Source: Haematobia irritans (Eukaryota; Arthropoda; Insecta; Diptera; Muscidae). From it: DNA of 64,000 bases. A program made the position numbers and the translations under genes. This document shows, piece by piece, positions 1 through 11,298 of the stretch. Location: assembly GCF_050003625.1 (NCBI RefSeq), contig NC_134398.1:76788003-76852002 (forward strand), written 5' to 3'. The notes below the pieces were generated by a model. The model was given only the letters and a program-made list of their open reading frames with translations, searched no databases and had not been told where the DNA came from. The stretch's first letter is position 1; each line of letters begins with the position of its first letter.

Positions 1-1002
1 ATGGAAAACGGTATTCACAATTTCTTACCTTCAATAAACGTAGATTGTTTTTCATTTTTACAATACCACAAAACACAAACACAGGTAATTTCAAATGCGT
101 TCTCTCATATATTTTTTCAAACCTTTACCACGTGGCCGTTTGTTGTTGCACACTTTATTTATTTCAACCCTTTGCTATTGTGGCGACACTATTTCAAATC
201 CTACTTTTGTTTTTTGTTTTAAATTATGTAGTAGTCATAGATTATTTTTCATTTCAAGTGATATATGTTTGTTCTTTATTTAATTGAGGATTAACAAAGT
301 AGCCTTAGACTTATGTACGATTTCCTCAAGACAATTGTTTTTCATAATTTGTAAAAAATAAAATTATTGCTTTTTGGAATTTTTAATCATCACGACGCAT
401 TGATTTCTACATTGGTGACCCCGACGAAAACTGTTGTTATATCAATTTAAATTTGCAAAATGCCTGGCGACAACAACCATTTAGAAATATCTCGTGTTGC
501 GGTAAAGGTTCCACCATTCTGGCGAATTTTTACACTATGATTTGTTGTTGCGTTCAAAATATTTATGCGCACATTTTAAATGCAGCAGACAGAATGTCGC
601 CAATCATGTTTTTCAATTTACGCGAAAAACAAAAACCCAACCGTTCGTTACGAGTTACTTCCACAGACTGATCTCTCCATCATACATTGTTGAATAAATA
701 CCTATTCTCTTGTTCTCTTTTCGCTCTTTCCATTGCTCAAAATTATTCAGTTTCAATCACAAAGGTGATTGGATCAATCACATGTGTAATTGGAAACGGA
801 AAAAATTTCAATCACTTTGTAATTAAAAATTATCAATTAATATTTTAATTGGAAACGTAACAAATATCAATCATTTTTTTAATTGGTTTTTATTCGGATT
901 TGATTAAATAATTAATTTAATCAATTAACATATTAATTGAATCCGTTTCCAAATTCAATTAAGTGTTTAATTGAAAAAATTTTGGTGATAATTTTTTGTG
1001 TG
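1..1002. mobile_element. CAATTA-motif TIR element, 3' portion (copy 1, runs off window start)
   Basis: This is the right-hand part of a non-coding DNA element whose last ~285 bases (718-1002) are packed with CAATTA/TCAATCAC motifs in both orientations and end in an A/T run followed by GTGTG. The same end occurs at 6971 and 13406; at 13406 the element is flanked by a clear TA duplication. Bases 1-178 and 535-717 match 12729-13110 inside the complete 2.1-kb copy. The left end lies outside the window and the right flank here is TG rather than TA, so the insertion site cannot be verified. The short ORFs are not conserved as proteins. Nonautonomous; superfamily unknown. Confidence 0.6.
179..534 (+). 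mobile_element. Mini Ty3/gypsy-like remnant (LTR + PBS + gag start)
   Basis: A 356-bp TG...CA insertion flanked by CTAT (175-178 and 535-538). The related element at 12904-12914 has an uninterrupted site, so this is a true insertion. It reads as an LTR of about 230 bp (AATAAA near 359) ending in TTTCTACA, then a primer-binding-like TTGGTGACCCCGACG near 413, then a gag start at 460. The short ORF 460-540 carries ISRVAVKVPPFW, which resembles the Gag start of some insect Ty3/gypsy elements, and stops after 26 codons. Most of the internal region and the second LTR are missing. It is duplicated at about 6148-6503. Confidence 0.6.
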
Positions 1003-2066
1003 TGGTACTATGTACGTCTTAGCCAGAAGAGACCTTATCCTAAGTGGTGTGAGCTATTGCGTGGCCCATAGTGACCGTAATTTACAGCAACCCTGTCCTA
1101 TGACTGTATTAATGTGATCCCTCCAAGTAAGAGAGCTATTAAACATCACGCCTAGATTTTTCGCACGGTCGACAATTTCAAGTCTCCTCCCACCCATCCG
1201 TATATCAATATCGTGAGAAAATCGCGTTAACCTATTTCTTATAATCAAACATTTAGATTTGGTTGGGTTAATACACAGACCATTAGCACCAGCCCGTGCA
1301 TAAATCCTAGATAAATCATGGTTGATCATCCCCACGTTTTCATCTAGCCCATTCCTCGTGCCACTAATATAGACCTGAACATCGTCCGCGTACATATGCA
1401 CCTGACAGAAAGACAATTGACTTGGTCATTGATATAAAGGGAGAATAAAAGTGGACCAAGTATCGGACCCTGGGACACTCCTTTTGATACAGACAACGGA
1501 CTAGACGTAAAAGACTTTGAGAATACCGACTGAAAACGATTAGACAGATACGATGAAATCAATTAGACTGACGAAGGAGAAATCCCGAACAAATGACGCA
1601 TCTTAGCGCCCAGCATAATATGATCCACACATTCAAATGCCTTGGAATGAAAAAGAAGAACAAGAAAATTGATCCTATTATCCTTCAAATTCCCTCGAAT
1701 ATTCTCAGTAACTTCAGCTAGGGCACTTACACAACTGTGGTTAGGACGAAATCCTGATTGCTCACATAATAGGGAACATTCATTCAAATATGTGTACATC
1801 TGCCGATACAGTATCTTCTCAAACACCTTTGAAAGATAAGGAAGAATTGCAATCGGACGAAACTCATTCGAACCCTTGGGCAGTGATATAATCTTAGCAT
1901 GTTTCCATATAGAAGGAAAGGTACTAGTGGTGATTATTCCATTGAAGAGATATGCGATATATGACAGTATATAAGGCAGAATAATTCTTATAAAACATGT
2001 TACTACTTCCGTCTGATCAACACAGGAAAATTCGTTATCCATATGTACGGAAGTAGGCGAAGAGAC
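1003..2066 (-). pseudogene. LINE reverse transcriptase fragment (copy 1)
   Basis: Minus-strand remains of a Jockey/CR1-like non-LTR retrotransposon ORF2. Reading down from 2042, RT motifs appear in order: FRPIAILPYLSKVFEKILY, QSGFRPNHSC, a degenerate palm A block with SKAFECVDH, SQGPILGPLLFSLYIND, then YADDVQVY (near 1390) and the thumb-proximal KSKCLIIRN. An in-frame stop at about 1560-1562 splits finger and palm, and a frameshift near 1400 separates the GPLLFSLYIND segment from the YADD segment, so the gene is dead. The endonuclease-linker part of the same LINE lies at 15434-15737, on the other side of the copia insertion. The 3' end is cut by the CAATTA element at 1002. A near-identical copy lies at 6972-8969. 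Confidence 0.85.
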
Positions 2067-2269
2067 TGTTGAAATACAATTAAATACTTGTTTTTATAAA
2101 CACTTTTATTTATAATATAGTATCTGATCATATGTGCTTTAAATTTTTGTATGTATTCATAGAAAATAATTTTTCAGTTAGTTACCTTTCTTCTTTCTTT
2201 TCACTTCAAATTAAATTCAATAAATTTCTTTTTGTCATAACCCTTAAAACTATTTGCTGATATTTATCT
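2067..2269 (+). repeat. Copia-type 5' LTR (copy 1)
   Basis: A 203-bp direct repeat, TGTTGAAATAC...TTATCT, matching 8970-9172 and 15231-15433. The left flank is GAGAC (2062-2066), the same pentamer that follows the 3' LTR at 15434-15438. AATAAA occurs near the LTR end. The right end was fixed by comparing this LTR, which runs into the primer site, with the 3' LTR, which runs into the host LINE. Confidence 0.85.
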
Positions 2270-2283
2270 GGTTATGGGCCCAG
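2270..2283 (+). other. Primer-binding site, copia-like
   Basis: GGTTATGGGCCCAG follows the LTR directly. From memory, Drosophila copia uses the same core, complementary to an internal part of initiator tRNA-Met (half-tRNA priming). The ATG at 2274 lies inside this site and is unlikely to be the Gag start. Confidence 0.7.
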
Positions 2284-2285
2284 AT

Positions 2286-5210
2286 ATGGCTGAAGAATTA
2301 TTCTCTGTGCATCAGTTTGAGGGTCGGAATTTCGACAATTGGAAATTTCGGTTGGAGACTGTCTTAAATGAACATGGCTTGATGGAAGTTGTTCAGAATG
2401 ATGTTTGCTTGTTGGTATCTCTAAAGCTAAAAGAGATGATTTGCGGAAGAAAGATGCGAAAGCCAAATCCATCATTATTAGAAGAATTGGTGACTCTCAT
2501 CTAGAATATGTGAAGGACTGTAAAACGGCCTATGAAATATTGGTTTCCCTTTCAAATATCTTTGCAAAGAAAAGTATCTCCAATCAGTTGTTTTTGAGAA
2601 AGAAATTGCTCACGATGAAATGTGAAGAATCGGAAAATTTGTGTGATTTTTTTTCTAAAATTTGATAACGTTCTAAGGCAATTGAAATCGTCTGGTGCTA
2701 CCATAGAAAAATTGGACGGTATATGTCATTTGTTATTAACTCTTCCAGAATCGTTTAGCAATGTGGTAACGGCCATTGAAACTCTCAACCCGGATTCAGT
2801 AGAGATGGAATTTGTGAAGAATAGGTTATTAGAAGAGGAACGCAAACGCAAATGCAAAAACGAAGAAAATGTGCCGATTGAAAATGTTGCAATGAAAACA
2901 ACATTTAAGTTCAAATGTCATTATTGTGGGAAAATAGGCCACATGAAGAAGAATTGTTTCAAATTTAAAAAAGAACAATCAGGTTACAACGGCGAAAACA
3001 AAAAGGACAAAAATGAAAGGCAAAGAAAAAGTAATTTTGTAGATTCGAATGTGTGTTTTGTTGCTAATAATGACAATGGTCAAATATCCTTTAACTCCAT
3101 GAACTGGATTGTGGATTCTGGAGCAACCGACCACATGGCAAATGATGAAAACTGTTTTTATGACCTATATAAGTTAAACATTCCAATAGTAATTGGGGTT
3201 GCGAAGGATGGGGTATGTATCGAAGCGGACAAGGCTGGAACAGTGATTGGTTCTTTAAATGTTAATGGAAAACTTTTGAAATGTACCATCAAAAATGTTT
3301 TGCTCTGCAAAGATCTAAAATGTAACTTGTTATCTATTCGCCGAATCGAGGAAGCTGGAATGAAGGCGGTATTTGAAGACCGAAAGGTTAAAATATTTAA
3401 AAAATATTTGCTAGTATTACAGGGTAAAAGGAGGAACAAAACCTACGAATTTCAAATCAATGTTGAAACTGTTGAAAGTGCAAATCTCGGCAGAACTGAG
3501 CAACAATTTGACTTGTGGCATAAAAGACTTTGTCATCTAAACTCAAGTGATATGAAGAAGTTACAGTCAATGGTTGATGGCATGGAAAAGTTCGACGTTA
3601 AAAAGACTTTTTGTGAATCGTGTGTTTTTGGGAAACAATGCCGTCTGCCTTTTAAAAACAAAGAAAAATACGTGTCATCATCTAGAATTCTAAATTTGGT
3701 GCACACTGATGTATGTGGGCCAATTCACCTTACTTCGTGGAACGGAATGAAATATATGGTGATATTTATAGACGATTATTCCCACTTCACTTCGGTTTAC
3801 ACCATGGCAAAGAAATCTGAAGTCTTAACTCATTTCAAAACGTTCAAAGCTATGGCTGAAAATTTGCATGATGTCAAAATATCTAACTTACGATGCGACA
3901 ACGGGGGTGAGTATACCTCTAAAGAATTCAAAGACTTTTGTAGAATATCAGGGATAAACATTCAATACACAAATGCTTATACGCCTGAGCAAAATGGAAA
4001 GTCAGAAAGAATGAATAGAACATTAATCGAAAAAGCCAGGAGTTTGATATCAAGTTGTGATCTACCGAAATACCTTTGGACGGAAGCTTTATATTGCTCA
4101 AATTATGTAACGAATAGAAGTCCAACCGCATAATTTTTGGAGAATAAAACACCTGCAGAAATTTGGGCAGGAAAGAAACCAAATTTGTCTCACTTGAGGG
4201 TATTTGGCTCTGCAGCATATGCTCATATACCAAAAGTTTTGCGACGAAAACTGGATACAAAATCTAAAAAGATGTTTATGGTAGGCTATAGGGGAAATGG
4301 GTATCGTCTTTGGGATGCAGCAGAAAAGAAGATAGTTCTATCTAGAGATGTCATTTTTAACGAACAAGATTTCAAATGTTCAGATAGCACAAAGAAGACA
4401 CCAATGTGTGAATTTGAAAGATATGAAAATGAATCGGTTCATGTAGAAAATGGGTTTGATCAAAATAACCGCGTTAGTGAGGATGAATCATTTGAAGAAG
4501 TGATTAGTTATCCAGAAGAAATTAATGAAAATATTCAACAGCCCAACGTGAACGATTCTGAAAATACCATGGAGCTTCGAAGAAGTTCGAGAGTGATAAA
4601 ACCGCCATCTCGATATGATTACATTGCTATTGCTCTAAACGCTGAATGCTTTGTATCTAACGTTCCTCGTACATACAAGGATGTAGAAAATTTTGATGAT
4701 TCATGCGATTGGTACAAAGCAATAAAAAGAGAACTTGATTCATTGGAAAAGAACCAAACTTGGAAACTCGTCCAACGGCCAAATGGTAAGAGTGTTGTTG
4801 GGTGTAGGTGGGTATTCAAACGCAAATTGGACACTGATGGAAATCTTAGCGAATATAAGGCACGTGTTGTTGCAAAGGGGTATACACAATGTCAAGGATT
4901 TGACTACGAAGAAACGTACTCCCCAGTTGCGAAGATTGGCACGTTTCGCATCTTGCTAGCTATTGCCAACAAAATGAAATACCATATACATCAAATGGAT
5001 GTAAAAACCGCATTTTTGAACGGAATTTTGAAAGAGGAAATTTACATGGAACCCCCAGAAGGACTCAAGTGTGACAATAACATAGTTTGTAAACTGAACC
5101 GTTGTATTTATGGACTAAAGCAATCACCACGCATATGGAATGAAAGATTTAACAACTTTATAACCCAATTACAATTCGAACGATCTAAAAATGATTATTG
5201 TCTTTATGTA
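2286..5210 (+). pseudogene. Copia-type gag-pol, copy 1 (frameshifted, interrupted)
   Basis: Ty1/copia polyprotein: Gag, zinc knuckle (CHYCGKIGHMKKNC), protease (WIVDSGATDHMA), integrase (HTDVCGPI, RCDNGGEY, TPEQNGKSERMNRT), then the start of reverse transcriptase (YKARVVAKGYTQ, YHIHQMDVKTAFLNG). The start is taken as ATG 2286 because the upstream ATG is in the primer site. Compared with copy 2, Gag has a 10-bp deletion near 2421 and an extra T near 2650; together they restore frame but garble the part between. A TAA at 4131-4133 interrupts pol after the integrase core and is shared with copy 2 (11043-11045), so it predates the duplication. A TIR element interrupts RT at 5210, before the YVDD motif. 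Confidence 0.9.
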
Positions 5211-6006
5211 ACTCACAAAAAATTTTTTTTCTGATTCAATCACGAAATTAATTGATCCAATTAATTTTTTAATTGAAATGTCTTCAATCACGAAAATGAT
5301 AGTATCAATCACAGTTTTAATTGGGCATAGAAAAAATTCTTGATTAAAAAATTAATTGATTTCATTACCAAATTTCAATTAATTTTTTAATTGATTCAAT
5401 TAAAAATTTAATTGATGTTGATTGCAAAACTCAATTAATTTTGTAATTAAAAAAGGTAACTATTTTCAATTACATTCTGAATTGGCTCAGAATTTTTATT
5501 TGGATTAACAATTGATTGTTTGAAAAAAACAAATTTAATTAAAAATTTAAAAAAAAAGTTCATCACTTTTTTAACTGACTTACCCCCATTTTCATGAAGC
5601 TCCGTTAGTGCTACGTTAGCTAACGAACTTTTAAACCGTACTATAGACATATCTGTCATCCCGCCTATATATTCTATATGTCAGTTAGACACCTAACTGC
5701 TAAAAAATTTTCAGTTAAAATTAATCGGAGAAAATATATTTCCATTTTACTTTCTGTTAACTGGGAGTTAAAGTCTAACGGAGCTACATGAAATTGGCCG
5801 TTAGTCTTCCGAATTTGAATAAAAGTTAATTGTATCAATTAAATTTTTAATTAAAAATTTTTAAATTTTCAATCATTGACTAAATTAACTTAATGTTTCT
5901 ATCTTGATTAAAAAGTTAATTGTACCAATTAATTTATTAATTGAAAAAAATTTCAACTTCAATTAACTTTTTAGTTGGAAATATTTTGGTGATATTTTTT
6001 TCTGTG
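5211..6006. mobile_element. CAATTA-motif TIR element in copia RT
   Basis: A 796-bp insertion flanked by TA (5209-5210 and 6007-6008). The empty site is visible in the other copia copy at 14229-14236. Ends are ACTCACAAAAAATTTTTT on the left and GATATTTTTTTCTGTG on the right, an imperfect inverted repeat. The interior is full of CAATTAA/TTAATTG and TCAATCACGAAA motifs, densest near the ends; the centre (about 5550-5820) is less repetitive. No plausible coding sequence. Closely related to the element at 20401-25836. Confidence 0.75.
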
Positions 6007-6079
6007 TAAGGCAAAGAAATGGATCATTAATTTATGTATTGCTCTACGTTGATGATTTACTGATTGTTGGAGAAAATAT
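6007..6079 (+). pseudogene. Copia RT scrap ending at the duplication junction
   Basis: AAGGCAAAGAAATGG onward continues the interrupted copia RT, through the YVDD-encoding segment (matching 14232-14304), then stops. At 6079/6080 the sequence switches to one homologous to position 111 of the window. About five bases (ATATA) are shared by both parents at the joint, so the join looks like a microhomology junction. Confidence 0.8.
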
Positions 6080-6971
6080 ATTTTTTCAAACCTTTACCAC
6101 GTGGCCGTTTGTTGTTGCACACTTTATTTATTTCAACCCTTTGCTATTGTGGCGACACTATTTCAAATCCTACTTTTGTTTTTTGTTTTAAATTATGTAG
6201 TAGTCATAGATTATTTTTCATTTCAAGTGATATATGTTTGTTCTTTATTTAATTGAGGATTAACAAAGTAGCCTTAGACTTATGTACGATTTCCTCAAGA
6301 CAATTGTTTTTCACAATTTGTAAAAAATAAAATTATTGCTTTTTGGAATTTTTAATCATCACGACGCATTGATTTCTACATTGGTGACCCCGACGAAAAC
6401 TGTTGTTATATCAATTTAAATTTGCAAAATGCCTGGCGACAACAACCATTTAGAAATATCTCGTGTTGCGGTAAAGGTTCCACCATTCTGGCGAATTTTT
6501 ACACTATGATTTGTTGTTGCGTTCAAAATATTTATGCGCACATTTTAAATGCAGCAGACAGAATGTCGCCAATCATGTTTTTCAATTTACGCGAAAAACA
6601 AAAACCCAACCGTTCGTTACGAGTTACTTCCACAGACTGATCTCTCCATCATACATTGTTGAATAAATACCTATTCTCTTGTTCTCTTTTCGCTCTTTCC
6701 ATTGCTCAAAATTATTCAGTTTCAATCACAAAGGTGATTGGATCAATCACATGTGTAATTGGAAACGGAAAAAATTTCAATCACTTTGTAATTAAAAATT
6801 ATCAATTAATATTTTAATTGGAAACGTAACAAATATCAATCATTTTTTTAATTGGTTTTTATTCGGATTTGATTAAATAATTAATTGAATCAATTAACAT
6901 ATTAATTGAATCCGTTTCCAAATTCAATTAAGTGTTTAATTGAAAAAATTTTGGTGATAATTTTTTGTGTG
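6080..6971. mobile_element. CAATTA-motif TIR element, 3' portion (duplicate of 112-1002)
   Basis: Colinear with 112-1002 at a constant offset of 5969 with very few substitutions. It includes the mini gypsy-like insertion (about 6148-6503) with its CTAT flanks and gag start. The left boundary is the duplication junction, not a transposon end. Confidence 0.8.
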
Positions 6972-7880
6972 TGGTACTATGTACGTCTTAGCCAGAAGAG
7001 ACCTTATCCTAAGTGGTGTGAGCTATTGCGTGGCCCATAGTGACCGTAATTTACAGCAACCCTGTCCTATGACTGTATTAATGTGATCTCTCCAAGTAAG
7101 AGAGCTATTAAACATCACGCCTAGATTTTTCGCACGGTCGACAATTTCAAGTCTCCTCCCACCCATCCGTATATCAATATCGTGAGAAAATCGCGTTAAC
7201 CTATTTCTTATAATCAAACATTTAGATTTGGTTGGGTTAATACACAGACCATTAGCACCAGCCCGTGCATAAATCCTAGATAAATCATGGTTGATCATCC
7301 CCACGTGTTCATCTAGCCCATCCCTCGTGCCACTAATATAGACCTGAACATCGTCCGCGTACATATGCACCTGACAGAAAGACAATTGACTTGGTCATTG
7401 ATATAAAGGGAGAATAAAAGTGGACCAAGTATCGGACCCTGGGACACTCCTTTTGATACAGACAACGGACTAGACGTAAAAGACTTTGAGAATACCGACT
7501 GAAAACGATTAGACAGATACGATGAAATCAATTAGACTGACGAAGGAGAAATCCCGAACAAATGACGCATCTTAGCGCCCAGCATAATATGTTCCACACA
7601 TTCAAATGCCTTGGAATGAACAAGAAGAACAAGAAAATTGATCCTATTATCCTTCAAATTCCCTCGAATATTCTCAGTAACTTCAGCTAGGGCACTTACA
7701 CAACTGTGGTTAGGACGAAATCCTGATTGCTCACATAATAGGGAACATTCATTCAAATATGTGTACATCTGCCGATACAGTATCTTCTCAAACACCTTTG
7801 AAAGATAAGGAAGAATTGCAATCGGACGAAACTCATTCGAACCCTTGGGCAGTGATATAATCTTAGCATGTTTCCATATA

Positions 7881-8812
7881 AAGGGTGATTTGTTAAGAGC
7901 TTGATAACTTTTTTAAAAAAAAAACGCATAAAATTTGCAAAATCTCATCGGTTCTTTATTTGAAACGTTAGATTGGTCCATGACATTTACTTTTTGAAGA
8001 TAATTTCATTTAAATGTTGACCGCGGCTGCGTCTTAGGTGGTCCATTCGGAAAGTCCAATTTTGGGCAACTTTTTCGAGCATTTCGGCCGGAATAGCCCG
8101 AATTTCTTCGGAAATGTTGTCTTCCAAAGCTGGAATAGTTGCTGGCTTATTTCTGTAGACTTTAGACTTGACGTAGCCCCACAAAAAATAGTCTAAAGGC
8201 GTCAAATCGCATGATCTTGGTGGCCAACTTACCGGTCCATTTCTTGAGATGAATTGTTCTCCGAAGTTTTCCCTCAAAATGGCCATAGAATCGCGAGCTG
8301 TGTGGCATGTAGCGCCATCTTGTTGAAACCACATGCCAACCAAGTTCAGTTCTTCCATTTTTGGCAACAAAAAGTTTGTTAGCATCGAACGATAGCGATC
8401 GCCATTCACCGTAACGTTGCGTCCAACAGCATCTTTGAAAAAATACGGTCCAATGATTCCACCAGCGTACAAACCACACCAAACAGTGCATTTTTCGGGA
8501 TGCATGGGCAGTTCTTGAACGGCTTCTGGTTGCTTTTCACTCCAAATGCGGCAATTTTGCTTATTTACGTAGCCATTCAACCAGAAATGAGCCTCATCGC
8601 TGAACAAAATTTGTCGATAAAAAAGCGGATTTTCTGCCAACTTTTCTAGGGCCCATTCACTGAAAATTCGACGTTGTGGCAGATCGTTCGGCTATTCATG
8701 ATAAAATGTCAAAGCATACTGAGCATCTTTCTCTTTGACACCATGTCTGAAATCCCACGTGATCTGTCAAATACTAATGCATGAAAATCCTAACCTCAAA
8801 AGAATCACCCTT
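7881..8812 (-). mobile_element. Mariner-like (Tc1/mariner superfamily) element
   Basis: A 932-bp insertion with inverted termini AAGGGTGATT.../...AATCACCCTT and a TA target duplication (7879-7880 and 8813-8814). The empty site in copy 1 (near 1910) confirms both ends. It carries a truncated transposase on the minus strand. A second copy starts at 63402. Confidence 0.9.
7987..8640 (-). pseudogene. Truncated Tc1/mariner-type transposase
   Basis: About 217 residues of the C-terminal catalytic domain of a DDD-type transposase. The first Asp is in ILFSDEAHFWLNG, the second in WFQQDGATCHTARD and the third in WPPRSCDLTPLDYFLWG, about 37 residues after the second. The N-terminal DNA-binding part (roughly the first third of a typical mariner transposase) is missing: upstream of residue 1 the frame continues for about 15 residues (PQRRIFSEWALEK) and then meets TAG. 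The frame has no ATG at its start. The parent element is a nonautonomous deletion derivative. In animals such proteins cut and paste DNA at TA sites. Confidence 0.9.
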
Positions 8813-8969
8813 TAGAAGGAAAGGTACTAGTGGTGATTATTCCATTGAAGAGATATGCGATATATGACAGTATATAAGGCAGAATAATTCTTATAAAACA
8901 TGTTACTACTTCCGTCTGATCAACACAGGAAAATTCGTTATCCATATGTACGGAAGTAGGCGAAGAGAC

Positions 8970-9172
8970 TGTTGAAATACAATTAAATACTTGTTTTTAT
9001 AAACACTTTTATTTATAATATAGTATCTGATCATATGTGCTTTAAATTTTTGTATGTATTCATAGAAAATAATTTTTCAGTTAGTTACCTTTCTTCTTTC
9101 TTTTCACTTCAAATTAAATTCAATAAATTTCTTTTTGTCATAACCCTTAAAACTATTTGCTGATATTTATCT
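8970..9172 (+). repeat. Copia-type 5' LTR (copy 2)
   Basis: A 203-bp LTR differing from the 3' LTR at 15231-15433 at two positions seen by eye. The left flank GAGAC (8965-8969) matches the pentamer after the 3' LTR, so 8970-15433 is one original copia insertion. Confidence 0.88.
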
Positions 9173-9186
9173 GGTTATGGGCCCAG
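9173..9186 (+). other. Primer-binding site, copia-like
   Basis: GGTTATGGGCCCAG, as in copy 1. It decides the Gag start: ATG 9177 is within the primer site, so ATG 9189 (MAEELF) is preferred. Confidence 0.7.
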
Positions 9187-9188
9187 AT

Positions 9189-11298
9189 ATGGCTGAAGAA
9201 TTATTCTCTGTGCATCAGTTTGAGGGTCGGAATTTCGACAATTGGAAATTTCGGTTGGAGACTGTCTTAAATGAACATGGCTTGATGGAAGTTGTTCAGA
9301 ATGATGTTTGCTTGTTGGTATCTCAAGAAACGAACGAAGCTAAAAGAGATGATTTGCGGAAGAAAGATGCGAAAGCCAAATCCATCATTATTAGAAGAAT
9401 TGGTGACTCTCATCTAGAATATGTGAAGGACTGTAAAACGGCCTATGAAATATTGGTTTCCCTTTCAAATATCTTTGCAAAGAAAAGTATCTCCAATCAG
9501 TTGTTTTTGAGAAAGAAATTGCTCACGATGAAATGTGAAGAATCGGAAAATTTGTGTGATTTTTTTCTAAAATTTGATAGCGTTCTAAGGCAATTGAAGT
9601 CGTCTGGTGCTACCATAGAAAAATTGGACGGTATATGTCATTTGTTATTAACTCTTCCAGAATCGTTTAGCAATGTGGTAACGGCCATTGAAATTCTCAA
9701 CCCGGATTCATTAGAGATGGAATTTGTGAAGAATAGGTTATTAGAAGAGGAACGCAAACGCAAATGCAAAAACGAAGAAAATGTGCCGATTGAAAATGTT
9801 GCAATGAAAACAACATTTAAGTTCAAATGTCATTATTTTGGGAAAATAGGCCATATGAAGAAGAATTGTTTCAAATTTAAAAAAGAACAATCAGGTTACA
9901 ACGGCGAAAACAAAAAGGACAAAAATGAAAGGCAAAGAAAAAGTAATTTTGTAGATTCGAATGTGTGTTTTGTTGCTAATAATGACAATGGTCAAATATC
10001 CTTTAACTCCATGAACTGGATTGTGGATTCTGGAGCAACCGACCACATGGCAAATGATGAAAACTGTTTTTATGACCTATATAAGTTAAACATTCCAATA
10101 GTAATTGGGGTTGCGAAGGATGGGGTATGTATCGAAGCGGACAAGGCTGGAACAGTGATTGGTTCTTTAAATGTTAATGGAAAACTTTTGAAATGTACCA
10201 TCAAAAATGTTTTGCTCTGCAAAGATCTAAAATGTAACTTGTTTTCTATTCGCCGAATCGAGGAAGCTGGAATGAAGGCGGTATTTGAAGACCGAAAGGT
10301 TAAAATATTTAAAAAAGATTTGCTAGTATTACAGGGTAAAAGGAGGAACAAAACCTACGAATTTCAAATCAATGTTGAAACTGTTGAAAGTGCAAATCTC
10401 GGCAGAACTGAGCAACAATTTGACTTGTGGCATAAAAGACTTTGTCATCTAAACTCAAGTGATATGAAGAAGTTACAGTCAATGGTTGATGGCATGGAAA
10501 AGTTCGACGTTAAAAAGACTTTTTGTGAATCGTGTGTTTTTGGGAAACAATGCCGTCTGCCTTTTAAAAACAAAGAAAAATACGTGTCATCATCTAGAAT
10601 TCTAAATTTGGTGCACACTGATGTATGTGGGCCAATTCACCCTACTTCGTGGAACGGAATGAAATATATGGTGATATTTATAGACGATTATTCCCACTTC
10701 ACTTCGGTTTACACCATGGCAAAGAAATCTGAAGTCTTAACTCATTTCAAAACGTTCAAAGCTATGGCTGAAAATTTGCATGATGTCAAAATATCTAACT
10801 TACGATGCGACAACGGGGGTGAGTATACCTCTAAAGAATTCAAAGACTTTTGTAGAATATCAGGGATAAACATTCAATACACAAATGCTTATACGCCTGA
10901 GCAAAATGGAAAGTCAGAAAGAATGAATAGAACATTAATCGAAAAAGCCAGGAGTTTGATATCAAGTTGTGATCTACCGAAATACCTTTGGACGGAAGCT
11001 TTATATTGCTCAAATTATGTAACGAATAGAAGTCCAACCGCATAATTTTTGGAGAATAAAACACCTGCAGAAATTTGGACAGGAAAGAAACCAAATTTGT
11101 CTCACTTGAGGGTATTTGGCTCTGCAGCATATGCTCATATACCAAAAGTTTTGCGACGAAAACTGGATACAAAATCTAAAAAGATGTTTATGGTAGGCTA
11201 TAGGGGAAATGGGTATCGTCTTTGGGATGCAGCAGAAAAGAAGATAGTTCTATCTAGAGATGTCATTTTTAACGAACAAGATTTCAAATGTTCAGATA
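9189..11298 (+). pseudogene. Copia-type gag-pol, copy 2, 5' part (Gag, protease, integrase)
   Basis: Ty1/copia polyprotein with Gag in a single open frame. Gag spans roughly residues 1-200, followed by a zinc knuckle whose second Cys is changed to Phe (CHYFGKIGHMKKNC), protease WIVDSGATDHMAND, the integrase zinc region (LWHKRLCHLN ... CESCVFGKQC) and the integrase core with Asp in HTDVCGPI, Asp in RCDNGGEY and Glu in QNGKSERMN. TAA at 11043-11045 interrupts the frame after the integrase core; the same frame continues with ENKTPAEIW. The copia frame is then broken by a TIR element at 11299. With a nonsense codon and a damaged knuckle it cannot make a normal polyprotein. Confidence 0.92.

Larger units (their letters stand above)
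6972..8969 (-). pseudogene. LINE reverse transcriptase fragment (copy 2), split by a mariner-like element
   Basis: Duplicate of 1003-2066. RT motifs occur in the same order with the same in-frame stop (about 7529-7531) and the same frameshift before YADD. Small differences include LVLLVHSKAFECVEH in place of the copy 1 palm block. The finger region is interrupted at 7881-8812 by a DNA transposon that copy 1 lacks. It abuts the copia 5' LTR at 8970 with the same GAGAC flank as copy 1. Confidence 0.85.

Noticed and set aside
453..671. 72-residue ORF present three times
   Set aside because: Different frame from the gag-like start at 460; it is carried only as part of the duplicated element and shows no domain.
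2274..2504. Gag start at ATG 2274 (and 9177)
   Set aside because: This ATG lies in the primer-binding site; the next ATG (2286/9189) begins the conserved Gag-like sequence.
5211..6006. CRISPR-like or satellite array of CAATTA repeats
   Set aside because: Spacing is irregular, orientation alternates, TA duplications and termini are present, and the genome is eukaryotic.
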